Origin: Bacillus_BA songklensis
GTDB taxonomy: Bacteria > Bacillota > Bacilli > Bacillales > Bacillaceae_H
Length of the DNA stretch: 64,000 nt
Reading direction: 5' to 3'
Assembly: GCF_042649685.1 (NCBI RefSeq)
Contig: NZ_JBHRZT010000072.1
Span: forward strand, 248,001 to 312,000
A model generated the notes under the pieces. The model worked only from the letters and a program-made list of their open reading frames with translations. It was not told the origin of the DNA and searched no databases. The position numbers and the translations under genes were made by a program. This document shows positions 8,605 to 16,709 of this stretch, piece after piece (within the stretch, counting starts at the first letter, position 1; every line of letters begins with the position of its first letter).

Positions 8605-9954
8605 TTATAGGGAATTTGAGAAGTTATTTGGAAATCCAGCAAGTTTTTTTGCGTATAGCATATTAGTTTTCAGGATTTCATAATACAGTTCGGCAAACCC
8701 CGCCTCTAAAGCGATATCATGTGAAGGGTTGCAATGTTGAATTTCGATGATCCATAGTTTCTCTTTGTCGTCAATTGCTATATCTACACCAGTATTTGCA
8801 AAGTGTACATCACTGTTCTCAATGGCCTTAGCAGCCTCTATAGCCACAAGGGATATTTCTTGCATAAATGCTTTGACTTTGGAATTACTAAGTTGCAAAA
8901 CTTCTTTCAATGTTTTCTCTCCGGATTTGACCAGAGGGGATATATTACTTAAAATGTTTCCCGGTTGGCCATGTCTGGCAAACACCCCCATTACTTGCCA
9001 TTGGCCTTGTTGATTCTTTAAAGTAATCACACGAAAATCGATTGTACGATTCTGGTAAGTGATCAGATCTAATGCTTCTTGAATCATAAACTCTCTTTCT
9101 TCAAAATACTTTTTAAACAATGAATAAGCTTCGTCTCTATTTTTAAATTTGATTTTGTTGATGTCTCCTGTTTTGGGGCAGGCAATCACGAGATTGTGCC
9201 CATCTGTTGAGATTTTGTAAATGGATGACCCTTTTGATGCGTTAATGGATTTGATAATGGCATTAGGGTATTGTTTTAAAAAGGAATAGATGTCTGAAGG
9301 TTTTTCATAAAGAATCGATGGAGGGAGATAAGCCTTTACATGGGGTGAAGCAGCAAGCCTTTTGTGAATGCTCCATTTATTGAAATAAAAGTCATTAAAA
9401 AGGGAGTCGCCCATGACGGATTGAAAATGTTTGAGCCATTTGGAGCTAACCGTGCCTGTCTTAATAAAAATAGAGGAAGGATAGGGAAATGTACCCTCGT
9501 CCCACTGGTTGGTTACAGCATTAAAAAGATAGCCTTTCATTGTATGATTAACTTTATCTACATTGTCGAGAGAAAAAACTAGGATTGCCCCCCTGATATC
9601 TCTGTAATGATATAAATAATCCAGTAGATCATCAAGATGTTTTTTTACTGATTTTTGATAAAATCCCGCAAGTATACCAATGTAGGGACCGATTTGTATT
9701 TCGTTGTCCTTTTGTTGAATATCAAAGTGGCAGTTCACAGGAATTTCTAACTTTTTAATCATATCGGAAGATAGCCTTGCCTGATTCACTTGTAGATCAT
9801 AAGATATATAAACCTCAATTGGGAAGGATTGGATACCAAATTTTATAAGTCCCTTTTGATGATTGATGATCCCTAAAGTTTTGGCCTTATCGGGATGAAG
9901 GGTTAAACTCCCTTTGCGAATGGAGTCGCAAATTAACTGTATGCTATTTTCCAT
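8605..9954 (-). CDS. YheC/YheD-type ATP-grasp protein, endospore coat-associated
   Basis: A 449-residue protein of the YheC/YheD ATP-grasp family. The second half carries the ATP-grasp signature region (AIIKSINASKGSSIYKIS, then REFMIQEALDL, then the metal-binding end VDIAIDDKEKLWIIEIQHCNP). The N-terminal half is the family-specific part. In B. subtilis YheC and YheD are associated with the spore coat, and the chemical reaction is unknown. A sigma-K-like promoter directly upstream fits late mother-cell expression. Whether this is the YheC or YheD orthologue is unclear: the length is closer to YheD. Confidence 0.8.
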   Translation of the reverse strand: MENSIQLICDSIRKGSLTLHPDKAKTLGIINHQKGLIKFGIQSFPIEVYISYDLQVNQARLSSDMIKKLEIPVNCHFDIQQKDNEIQIGPYIGILAGFYQKSVKKHLDDLLDYLYHYRDIRGAILVFSLDNVDKVNHTMKGYLFNAVTNQWDEGTFPYPSSIFIKTGTVSSKWLKHFQSVMGDSLFNDFYFNKWSIHKRLAASPHVKAYLPPSILYEKPSDIYSFLKQYPNAIIKSINASKGSSIYKISTDGHNLVIACPKTGDINKIKFKNRDEAYSLFKKYFEEREFMIQEALDLITYQNRTIDFRVITLKNQQGQWQVMGVFARHGQPGNILSNISPLVKSGEKTLKEVLQLSNSKVKAFMQEISLVAIEAAKAIENSDVHFANTGVDIAIDDKEKLWIIEIQHCNPSHDIALEAGFAELYYEILKTNMLYAKKLAGFPNNFSNSL

Positions 9955-9988
9955 TTTTCACTCCCCCAACCATATTTTATAGATGAGT

Positions 9989-10016
9989 TATTGTATGAAT
10001 AATCTGTAAAGAGTGT
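9989..10016 (-). promoter_or_regulatory. Sigma-K-type promoter of the yheC/D-like gene
   Basis: On the minus strand, AC (10016-10015), 17 bp, then CATACAATA (9997-9989) match the sigma-K consensus AC-N16/17-CATANNNTA exactly. The start codon is 35 bp downstream of the -10 element. Confidence 0.6.
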
Positions 10017-10122
10017 TTTTAGAGAATGATTAATTAGGAACAGTCGTTTTCAAGATGGAAATGTTTTAGAGAAAATATTGATTTTGCCTTTTTAGAAAAG
10101 ATAAAGTTTAAGTAGTGCAAGA

Positions 10123-10164
10123 GGATGGCTCAAAAAGTATAAAAAGAGACCTTTTGAGCCATCC
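10123..10164. terminator. Family A hairpin acting as terminator after ywrA
   Basis: GGATGGCTCAAAAAG pairs with CTTTTGAGCCATCC. It lies between the convergent yheC/D-like gene's promoter side and the 3' end of the chromate transporter genes. The ends match the family A repeats. Confidence 0.6.
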
Positions 10165-10182
10165 CTTTACTCTTTAAACGAA

Positions 10183-10722
10183 TCAAATATGTGGAAGGAT
10201 GAGCCCCCCGTAAGCGAAAGCGGCAACGATGATGACAGCGGGATGGATCTTCCATTTAGTCAACGCGAAAAAGGAAATGAGTGCAGTGATGAGCGATTGA
10301 ACGATACCCATGGAAGTAAAAGAATCTTCGGCCATTTCCCATGTGAGAAGGAGCATCATGATGGCAATAACGGGCTGTACCAGTAATGTCATGCCTTTTA
10401 CGATCAACGATTGGCGGTGACGCTGTATAAGCTTCAATAAGAAGATAAGAGCGAAAGCTGATGGGAAGACGGTCGCGAACAACGCGATGGTTAACCCCCA
10501 CCATTCGTATACATCATAACCCACATAGGCGGCAATTTTCGTGGCAATCGGGCCCGGAAGCGCGTTGCCAAGAGCGAGCATATTGGAGAATTCGGTATTG
10601 GTCAGCCAATGATAACGATCGACGATTTCTTCGTACATGAGCGGAATGGACGCGGGTCCTCCGCCGTAACCGAGAACGTTTGCAAGAAAGAACCCCAAAA
10701 ACAAAGCAATCCAGATATTCAT
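10183..10722 (-). CDS. ywrA: Chromate transporter half-protein (YwrA type)
   Basis: A short-chain CHR protein of 179 aa with about six membrane segments. The family motif GGGPASIPLM near the N-terminus and NALPGPIATKIAAYVGY are visible. Short CHR proteins work as heterologous pairs, and each half corresponds to one half of the long ChrA. By family they export chromate across the cell membrane. The gene overlaps its partner by 4 bp (ATGA), implying coupled translation. The downstream end is marked by a hairpin. Confidence 0.88.
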   Translation of the reverse strand: MNIWIALFLGFFLANVLGYGGGPASIPLMYEEIVDRYHWLTNTEFSNMLALGNALPGPIATKIAAYVGYDVYEWWGLTIALFATVFPSAFALIFLLKLIQRHRQSLIVKGMTLLVQPVIAIMMLLLTWEMAEDSFTSMGIVQSLITALISFFALTKWKIHPAVIIVAAFAYGGLILPHI

Positions 10723-11303
10723 GCAGACATTCCTCCTTGTTTCGAGCTTTTATGAGGCCATTTGTTTTTCAATTTAAAATGCATCGTGCCGTAAGCCAGG
10801 AACAGAACAATGACAATAGCAGGGTGAATGGATATCGTTTGAAGCAAGACAAACGATATGACGAAAAGGAGACAGCCCAGCAGTTTGCCTAATCCTTTCA
10901 CTGCTTTAGCGGCAAATTCATAAGCCATCAAACCGAGCATGACGGCAATGACCGGCATAACGGCCGAGATCATGCCTGCTACAGCTGTGGAATAGCTTAG
11001 AACATTGACGAGTGTCAGCAAAGCGACCATTGCAAGGCACGTTGGCACAATATGGGCCAATACCCCAACAAAGGCCCCGATCACTCCTTTTTGGCGATAG
11101 CCCAAGTATGCCGCCATTTTTGTGGCGATTGGCCCGGGCAGGGCATTAGCAATCGCTAAAATTTCCCCAAATTCATCATCTTCAATCCAATGATATCGTG
11201 ATACCGCTTCATACCGTATTAATGGAATGACTGAAGGGCCTCCGCCAAATCCAAAAATCCCCGTACGAACCATGGCGATTACCAGTTCTTTATAACTTCC
11301 CAC
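10719..11303 (-). CDS. ywrB: Chromate transporter half-protein (YwrB type)
   Basis: The partner half of the split chromate exporter, 194 aa with about six membrane segments. It has FGFGGGPSVIPLIRYE and ANALPGPIATKMAAYLGY. The frame opens further up at GTG 11321. The GGAGGAGG site 8-9 nt before GTG 11303 and the family N-terminus (MxSYKEL-like) place the start at 11303. The order ywrC-ywrB-ywrA equals B. subtilis, where the pair confers chromate resistance and is controlled by the Lrp-type protein next to it. Confidence 0.88.
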   Translation of the reverse strand: MGSYKELVIAMVRTGIFGFGGGPSVIPLIRYEAVSRYHWIEDDEFGEILAIANALPGPIATKMAAYLGYRQKGVIGAFVGVLAHIVPTCLAMVALLTLVNVLSYSTAVAGMISAVMPVIAVMLGLMAYEFAAKAVKGLGKLLGCLLFVISFVLLQTISIHPAIVIVLFLAYGTMHFKLKNKWPHKSSKQGGMSA

Positions 11304-11336
11304 TTGTTCTTCCTCCTCCACACAACATTTTCGTCT

Positions 11337-11813
11337 CTACAGTTTCATGCCCATACGGCTTTTATAACGTCGGATTAGTATTTGGCAGTCGACACTGACG
11401 ACGCCTTCTAAAGCGTATAGCTTTTCTGTTAAAAATCGTTCCATTTCTTGATTGTCGGTAAAAATGCCATGCATATGCAGTTTGCTTGGACCGGTCATAT
11501 GATACAAGCTCGTAACGGCCGGTTCTTTTTCTAATTGTTCGGCTACTTTCTCCAAAAATTTAGGTTCCACATCCACATTAAAGAAAGCAGAGACATGAAT
11601 GCCGATTTTAGCGGGATTGATGACCGTCGTGAATTTTTCGATCACTCCTTGTTCGATTAAATTATTGATGCGCGTTTGCACCGCTACCCGTGATAAATCG
11701 ACTTGCTTTCCGATGTCTGTGTAGGAAAGGCGGCTGTTTTCGTGTAAGATTGAGAGAATTTTCTTATCAATCTCGTCGATTGCCAGGTCAGGAATGCGAT
11801 AATTGGACAGCAT
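11337..11813 (-). CDS. ywrC: Lrp/AsnC-family regulator of the chromate transporter genes
   Basis: A 158-residue Lrp/AsnC protein. The N-terminal winged HTH (DEIDKKILSILHENSRLSYTDIG, then SRVAVQTRINNLIEQGVI) is followed by a RAM ligand-binding domain. It is first in the minus-strand cluster ywrC-ywrB-ywrA, 33 bp before ywrB. In B. subtilis the equivalent gene represses the chromate transporter genes. GGAGTG precedes the ATG. The region upstream faces the transpeptidase relic, the same divergent layout as ywrC/ywrD. Confidence 0.87.
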   Translation of the reverse strand: MLSNYRIPDLAIDEIDKKILSILHENSRLSYTDIGKQVDLSRVAVQTRINNLIEQGVIEKFTTVINPAKIGIHVSAFFNVDVEPKFLEKVAEQLEKEPAVTSLYHMTGPSKLHMHGIFTDNQEMERFLTEKLYALEGVVSVDCQILIRRYKSRMGMKL

Positions 11814-11929
11814 GATGAATTCACTCCATTCATTTGGCTCTTCACATGTATATGTTTTCGTAAGTTTTTTATTATTTTACCATTCAAAACGAATGAAAAA
11901 AAGATAAAAAGGTTACGAAATGTAAAGCC

Positions 11930-12415
11930 ATGGAAATGGCTCGTTCCATCGATCTCCACCAGGCGAAGGAAGTCATGACACAGCCGATTGGCAGTGATAC
12001 GGCCCATGCCGCCGTTGTAGATGAAAAGGGAAATGCCGTATCATTCATTCAAAGTCTCTATTTTGAATTCGGTTCAGGTATCGTGGCAGGGGATACGGGT
12101 ATTTTGATGCAAAACAGGGGATCGTTCTTTTCCCTTGATCCGACACATGTCAATTGCCTGGAACCAAATAAACGGACATGCCATACGCTCATGCCTGCGA
12201 TGGCATGCAAGGACGGAAAACCATATATCCTATATGGTACCCAAGGTGGGGAAGGGCAGCCGCAAACACAAACAGCCATCATCACAAGAATGATTGATTA
12301 TGGCATGAGCCCCCAACAGGCAATTAGTGAGCCGAGATTCGTATGGGGAAGAACATGGGGGGAAAATACACAAGAGCTTAAAGAAGAAAGCCCGGTGACA
12401 GAGGTTAAAAAATGA
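11930..12415 (+). pseudogene. Gamma-glutamyltranspeptidase fragment (ywrD relic)
   Basis: About 160 codons match the small, catalytic part of gamma-glutamyltranspeptidase. SDTAHAAVVDEKGNAVSF contains the region of the nucleophilic Thr. GSGIVAGDTGILMQNRG and QGGEGQPQTQ follow. The large N-terminal subunit (some 350-400 residues) and the last 30-40 residues are absent, and no ribosome site precedes the first ATG. B. subtilis has the intact transpeptidase ywrD divergent from ywrC, so this is the decayed ywrD of the conserved block. Confidence 0.8.
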
Positions 12416-12433
12416 AATTGGATTTATATTTAT

Positions 12434-12560
12434 GAATCCACATAAATAATTTGACGTGGATAAAAAACATCCACGCAAATTCTTTACGCATAAGCGGCTG
12501 ACTCAAAAGCCTCCAGATGACGGTAATCATCCCATTTTTTGTGATGGGCCGTCATCATAA
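12434..12560. repeat. Chimeric repeat: family B left end joined to family A
   Basis: AATCCACATAAATAA and the hairpin GACGTGGAT/ATCCACGC (about 12453-12475) are family B-like. They run through GCATAAGCGG into GGCTGACTCAAAAGCC (12490 on), the family A end, with its own stem ATGACGG/CCGTCAT. One element seems to have inserted in, or recombined with, another. Confidence 0.55.
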
Positions 12561-12641
12561 TGCTTAAAGAGTAGACTAATAGGCTCGTTCTTTTTAATAT
12601 GATGTATAATAAGGGAGCAAAGGAGTGAATGATTATTTACT

Positions 12642-13976
12642 ATGGAGATTAACAGAAAAAGAATCGCTTACTATATGCTTCCTTGTCTGCTCATATGGGT
12701 GATGTACTTGGCAAGTTTTTACCCGGCACTTATGACAAATGACTCGTTCGCTCAATTGATGCAAATTGAATCAGGTAAATTTAGTGATTGGCATCCTGTT
12801 TTCCATACATGGCTTATTATGCTAATTCGAATGATTTGGGACTCACCCGCAGCGGTCGCAATAGTTCAAATACTTGCTCTTGCGCTCATCTGGGGTTATG
12901 GCATGTATTGTCTTGAGGCTAAGGGAGTATCCCGACATATTATTTGGGTTGTCACGCTACTTTTTGCTTTGAGTCCGGTAAACGGCATTTTATCTATATC
13001 CTTATGGAAAGATACGTTATACAGTTCTTTTCTACTCTTGTTTTGTATTTGTATTTTTAATCTCGTTACAACAGAAGGAAAATGGTTAAAATCTATGCCG
13101 CATACAGTATTGTTTACAGTGGCAATATTAGGAACAATCTTTTTTAGACATAACGGTTTTCCCGTTTTTATCGTCACGATGTTCTTTTTAATATGGGTTT
13201 ATTTAAAAAAAACAAAAAGTCTTTTATTGCTTGCGTTAACAGTTGCCTGTTTTTATTTAGTGTTCACCAGGCCCGTTTATCATTATTTACAAGTAAAGCC
13301 TTCAAGTGCAAGCGAGGCATTGGCCATTCCGATGCAGCAGTTTGCTATGGTTATCAATGAAAACGGCAAGCTGAAAGAATCCCAGACCAATTATTTACAA
13401 ACGATCATGCCTCTGTCGTTATGGAAAGAAAATTATAACCCATATTGGGTAGATAAGTTAAAATTCGCAAAAGAATATAATCCCGATGCTATGTTAGAGA
13501 ATCCGGAGAAATTCCTGAAAATGTGGGGGGGGATCGGATTACAAAACCCTGATCTTTACATAAAAGCCTTTTTAAAACAAACGTCAATCGTTTGGCAAAT
13601 CCCCCAAGAAGGTTACACCTTTTATTTTGTTACAAACACGGTTCCCAATCAATTTGGTGTGGAAAATAAAAGCTTGAATAAAAACTTAACAGAGATGCTG
13701 AATTCTGTTCTTGTTTATACAAGAGACCATATGAAGGAAATGATATGGCGTCCAGCCACTTATAATATTCTCACTCTTTTCTTTATGTTTATTGGGTTTT
13801 TACGCAATGGCTGGAAAATGTGGCTTGTTATTTTGCCAATCGTATTGAATACAGGGGTCATCATGGCAGCGATCCCTGCTCAAGATTTCCGTTATTTGTT
13901 TGCGAATACGTTGATTGCCTATTTTGCTTTGTTAGTGGCTTTTGTAAAAGATAAAAAAGAAGAGGATGCCGCGTAA
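12642..13976 (+). CDS. Multi-pass membrane protein, DUF6020 / GT-C-like
   Basis: A 444-residue integral membrane protein with roughly ten hydrophobic segments. The first extracytoplasmic loop, after helix 1, carries the acidic motif MTNDSFAQ and then DWHPVFHTW, in the position where GT-C glycosyltransferases have catalytic acid residues. SLWKDTLYSS follows helix 4. It resembles the DUF6020 family, thought to be lipid-linked sugar transferases, with no proven reaction. No glycosylation genes adjoin. The nearest AAGGAG is 16 nt before the ATG, so translation may be weak or the start uncertain. Confidence 0.7.
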   Translation: MEINRKRIAYYMLPCLLIWVMYLASFYPALMTNDSFAQLMQIESGKFSDWHPVFHTWLIMLIRMIWDSPAAVAIVQILALALIWGYGMYCLEAKGVSRHIIWVVTLLFALSPVNGILSISLWKDTLYSSFLLLFCICIFNLVTTEGKWLKSMPHTVLFTVAILGTIFFRHNGFPVFIVTMFFLIWVYLKKTKSLLLLALTVACFYLVFTRPVYHYLQVKPSSASEALAIPMQQFAMVINENGKLKESQTNYLQTIMPLSLWKENYNPYWVDKLKFAKEYNPDAMLENPEKFLKMWGGIGLQNPDLYIKAFLKQTSIVWQIPQEGYTFYFVTNTVPNQFGVENKSLNKNLTEMLNSVLVYTRDHMKEMIWRPATYNILTLFFMFIGFLRNGWKMWLVILPIVLNTGVIMAAIPAQDFRYLFANTLIAYFALLVAFVKDKKEEDAA

Positions 13977-14152
13977 GGATAAAAAAGGCGATTCTGGTGC
14001 AAGAAATCTGTCAAACTTGGACATACTGATACTACTAATCTAAAAAGGAAAGTGTCTGTCATTACCTGAATGAAATTTGGTTGGAAAGCTTTGCAGGACG
14101 TTTTTCAGTAGAAAGGTCTGTCGATGGACAGGAACTAAAATAAGGTCTGAAA
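13977..14152. other. Non-coding stretch
   Basis: No gene is seen. It holds a short GGTCTGTCGATGGACAGG inverted repeat. Together with the repeat that follows it fills the gap to the minus-strand gene ending at 14296. Confidence 0.5.
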
Positions 14153-14268
14153 GTGAAAAAGGTTCTCGTATAAGGCTTCGACAAGGGCCCGAAAGGGAAA
14201 TGGGCGAAGCCTTATGCATAAATAATGGGACAATCCATGTCCCGTTATTTATGTGGATTTATATCATA
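14153..14268 (-). repeat. Family B double-hairpin repeat
   Basis: Read on the minus strand: AATCCAC, a first hairpin with 16-bp arms (14217-14253, one mismatch, core GGGACA/TGTCCC), GCATAAGGC, a second hairpin ATAAGGCTTCG/CGAAGCCTTAT (14205-14215 with 14170-14180), then the end TACGAGAACC. The copy at 42953-43065 has the same parts with matching changes in both arms. Confidence 0.7.
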
Positions 14269-14295
14269 AGTATGTAAACTATGTAGAAATCCTTG

Positions 14296-14577
14296 TCACA
14301 ATGAATGAGCCGGCTCAACTGCACCATAACGTTTCCAAGAAATTCTTCTGAAATCCATACCTACAAGAAATACCACCATATCTGTTCTGCCATGATACAT
14401 AGGTCTACCATGAGAATTATGAGCCATTAGGATGATGGGGACATTTGGAAAATAAGGTGTAAAACTGCTTCGTACTTTCTCAATATGATGGTTTGTATGA
14501 TTGAATACGGATTCTTCTACAACAACAATTGCAAATGTTACATCTTGTTCGTTGACTAGAGCTCCATTAAATGTCAT
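14296..14577 (-). CDS. Conserved hypothetical protein, 93 aa
   Basis: A soluble small protein I cannot assign. It has a hydrophobic strand (VTFAIVVVEESV), a second (VPIILMAHNSHGRPMYHGR) and a C-terminal RISWKRYG. AAAGGAG ends 9 nt before ATG 14577. The in-frame ATG at 14586 lies directly on the ribosome site and is not used. It is monocistronic, convergent with the DUF6020 gene through the family B repeat. Confidence 0.65.
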   Translation of the reverse strand: MTFNGALVNEQDVTFAIVVVEESVFNHTNHHIEKVRSSFTPYFPNVPIILMAHNSHGRPMYHGRTDMVVFLVGMDFRRISWKRYGAVEPAHSL

Positions 14578-14709
14578 GTTAATCATCTCCTTTCTCCATA
14601 TTTCGATATCAAAAGGGAAAATCCTCTTTTGTTTTAATATTCAGACAATAATGAAGCTAATCCTTCTAAATTGCAAATAGCAGACATTAGAAAGGTATAA
14701 CAAAAAGAA

Positions 14710-14736
14710 AAGACGCCCAGTGGGTTAGAGCGCCTT
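14710..14736 (-). terminator. Terminator after the small membrane protein gene
   Basis: On the minus strand AAGGCGC pairs with GCGTCTT (one G-U), followed by TTTCTTTTT. Confidence 0.65.
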
Positions 14737-14829
14737 CTTCAAATTGCATGAAATTCCATATGGAGCAATAGAACTTTCCTATAGCGTAACCTGTTTAATC
14801 CAATCGGACTATCATATAGGCTAATACAA

Positions 14830-15177
14830 CTATTCGTCTTTTTTGTAACGTAGGTAGTTATAGTTGGATGTGGGAATGACTTTCTTAATGTTTCCTTTTT
14901 GGTCTTTGTATATTTCATATTCACGATATGTTTCTACAACATAACCATCTACTTCCTCTTTATCCACTAATTTTTCTTCTAATTCAAAATTCTGAGTCTG
15001 TATAGGTTGTTCCTTTTCTTCCTTTGATTCAGCCGCTGTGGGCACACTATCTTGTTCAGTCAGTAATACAGGGTTTATGCCATCCAAAAGCTTCCAGGAA
15101 GAATGATCAAAATATGATATAACAACTAAGATTATGAGAAAAGAAGATAAGAGATAAATATTTAATTTACTATCCAT
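14830..15177 (-). CDS. Small membrane-anchored hypothetical protein
   Basis: 115 residues. One N-terminal membrane helix (IYLLSSFLIILVVISYF) is followed by a charged, Glu/Lys-rich extracytoplasmic part ending in tyrosines (YNYLRYKKDE). There is no known domain. GGGAG lies 11 nt before ATG 15177, and the adjoining TTG 15180 is an alternative start. It has its own terminator. Confidence 0.55.
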   Translation of the reverse strand: MDSKLNIYLLSSFLIILVVISYFDHSSWKLLDGINPVLLTEQDSVPTAAESKEEKEQPIQTQNFELEEKLVDKEEVDGYVVETYREYEIYKDQKGNIKKVIPTSNYNYLRYKKDE

Positions 15178-15359
15178 CAATATTTTTTCTCCCTTGTCCT
15201 AAATTAGTTTTTTAATTATTTTATGCAAGGTTTCTTAATTAAATACTGAATCTAGGATTTCCGGTCATTTGGTCACGCTTAATTTTGTCATTCGGTTTAA
15301 AAGCGCCCATATTATCCGTTGTAACATTTATTTTGAGCATTCCGCTTTAAAGAAACGAA

Positions 15360-16574
15360 TCATTTATTGCTGTCTGTAGAAGTTACATAGTTATTGCTGC
15401 CAGCTCCCATCCCCACAATAAAAAGAAGAATGGCACCCGCAATCAGCACAAGTATAGGAATCGTCCAACTGTGGGTCATATCGTGTATTAATCCAAAAAG
15501 AGTCGGTCCTACTGCTGCCAGCAAATAACCAGCCGATTGGGCCATACCCGATAACTCAGCTGCCTGATGTGCGTTATGTGTACGCAGCACAAAAAACATG
15601 GTAGCCAGACCAAATGCCGATCCTATTGCAATCCCAATCAGTATGACGTACAACGGTGCTAATGAAGTAATTCCACTAAGAAGTCCGATATAACCAAGGA
15701 GCAGAAAGATCACAATGAATCCCACTAGTCCACGTTGATTCGAGCTGCGGCCAGCCAAAATCGGCACAATGAATGTAGGCGGAAGGCTTGCAAATTGTGC
15801 CAATGACAGGAGCCAGCCTGCTGCTGATTGGCTTATGCCTTGCTGGTGAAGAATGGCAGGAAGCCACGTTATAACAGCATAAAAAACTGTAGATTGCAAT
15901 CCCATGAACAACGTTACTTTCCAAGCAAGACCAGAATGCCATAAAGATCCTCCTGTATTCGGAGAACTTGTTCCTTGATGGTGAAAACGCAGTTGAGGAA
16001 TCCAGAATACAATGGAAATGACAGAAAGAAGGACCCAGCAAACAAGGGCAACACGCCATCCGAAGCCTAACCCTTGTGTGATAGGAATGCTGACACCTGA
16101 GGCAATCGCTGCCCACATATTCATAGAAACAGAGTATGTACCTGTCATGATCCCGACTTTATTGGAAAATTCCCGTTTAATCAAGCTCGGTAAAAGGACA
16201 TTGCATATGGCGATCGCTATGCCAAGCAGAGCTGTACCGATAAACAGCATATTTAAAAAGGGTACGGAACGCAGTATAATCCCGGCTGCCAGCAAAAGCA
16301 AGGCTCCAAACAGTGTGTACTCTAATCCAAAACGACGAGCGATTTTGGGAGCAAGGGGTGAAAAAAAGGCAAACGCCAGCAATGGCAAAGTAGTCAGCAT
16401 GCCTGCTAATGTATTGGACATCCCTGTATCCTGACGAATCGTTTCAATGATAGGTCCTACACATGTAAGAGGAGCTCTAAGGTTAGCGCCTGCAAATATA
16501 ATGCCTAAGATGAGTACCCAAATTCCTAGACGAGAAGAAGCCTGTGTATGAGTTGTATGGTCTTTTGAAAGCGT
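15360..16574 (-). CDS. CynX/NimT-family MFS transporter with apparent ACG start
   Basis: A major-facilitator protein of the CynX/NimT (cyanate/nitroimidazole type) family with about 12 helices. The first in-frame ATG (16421) would remove helix 1. Upstream, the frame stays open and encodes the expected N-terminus (SSRLGIWVLILGIIF, then GANLRAPLTCVGP, a family hallmark). A perfect AGGAGG (16586-16581) lies 6 nt before an in-frame ACG (16574-16572), with no ATG, GTG or TTG between it and the helix. Full length from there is 404 aa, normal for the family. Either a T-to-C change has destroyed the start codon, or ACG is used inefficiently. The substrate is unknown. Confidence 0.75.
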   Translation of the reverse strand, partial: TLSKDHTTHTQASSRLGIWVLILGIIFAGANLRAPLTCVGPIIETIRQDTGMSNTLAGMLTTLPLLAFAFFSPLAPKIARRFGLEYTLFGALLLLAAGIILRSVPFLNMLFIGTALLGIAIAICNVLLPSLIKREFSNKVGIMTGTYSVSMNMWAAIASGVSIPITQGLGFGWRVALVCWVLLSVISIVFWIPQLRFHHQGTSSPNTGGSLWHSGLAWKVTLFMGLQSTVFYAVITWLPAILHQQGISQSAAGWLLSLAQFASLPPTFIVPILAGRSSNQRGLVGFIVIFLLLGYIGLLSGITSLAPLYVILIGIAIGSAFGLATMFFVLRTHNAHQAAELSGMAQSAGYLLAAVGPTLFGLIHDMTHSWTIPILVLIAGAILLFIVGMGAGSNNYVTSTDSNK

Positions 16575-16615
16575 GGAATTCCTCCTATATCAAATAAAGG
16601 TCTACTAAAAGATAA

Positions 16616-16709
16616 AGAGGATGCCCCAAAAGTACAAAGAATGTACTTCCGGTTCATCCCAGAAAAAATGAATGAGCACCATCCTCTGGAGACTTTTGAG
16701 CCATCCCCC
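16616..16709. repeat. Family A repeat with inverted ends
   Basis: Left end GAGGATGCCCCAAAAGT and right end AGACTTTTGAGCCATCC are imperfect inverted repeats enclosing about 65 bp. The size and ends suggest a small non-autonomous element or its remnant. Confidence 0.55.

Noticed and set aside
14077..14277. 66-codon frame across the family B repeat
   Set aside because: Composed of hairpin arms; no ribosome site and no conserved product.
15676..16116. 146-codon minus-strand frame inside the CynX gene
   Set aside because: Same strand but a different frame from the MFS gene; Cys/His/Ser-rich shadow without ribosome site.
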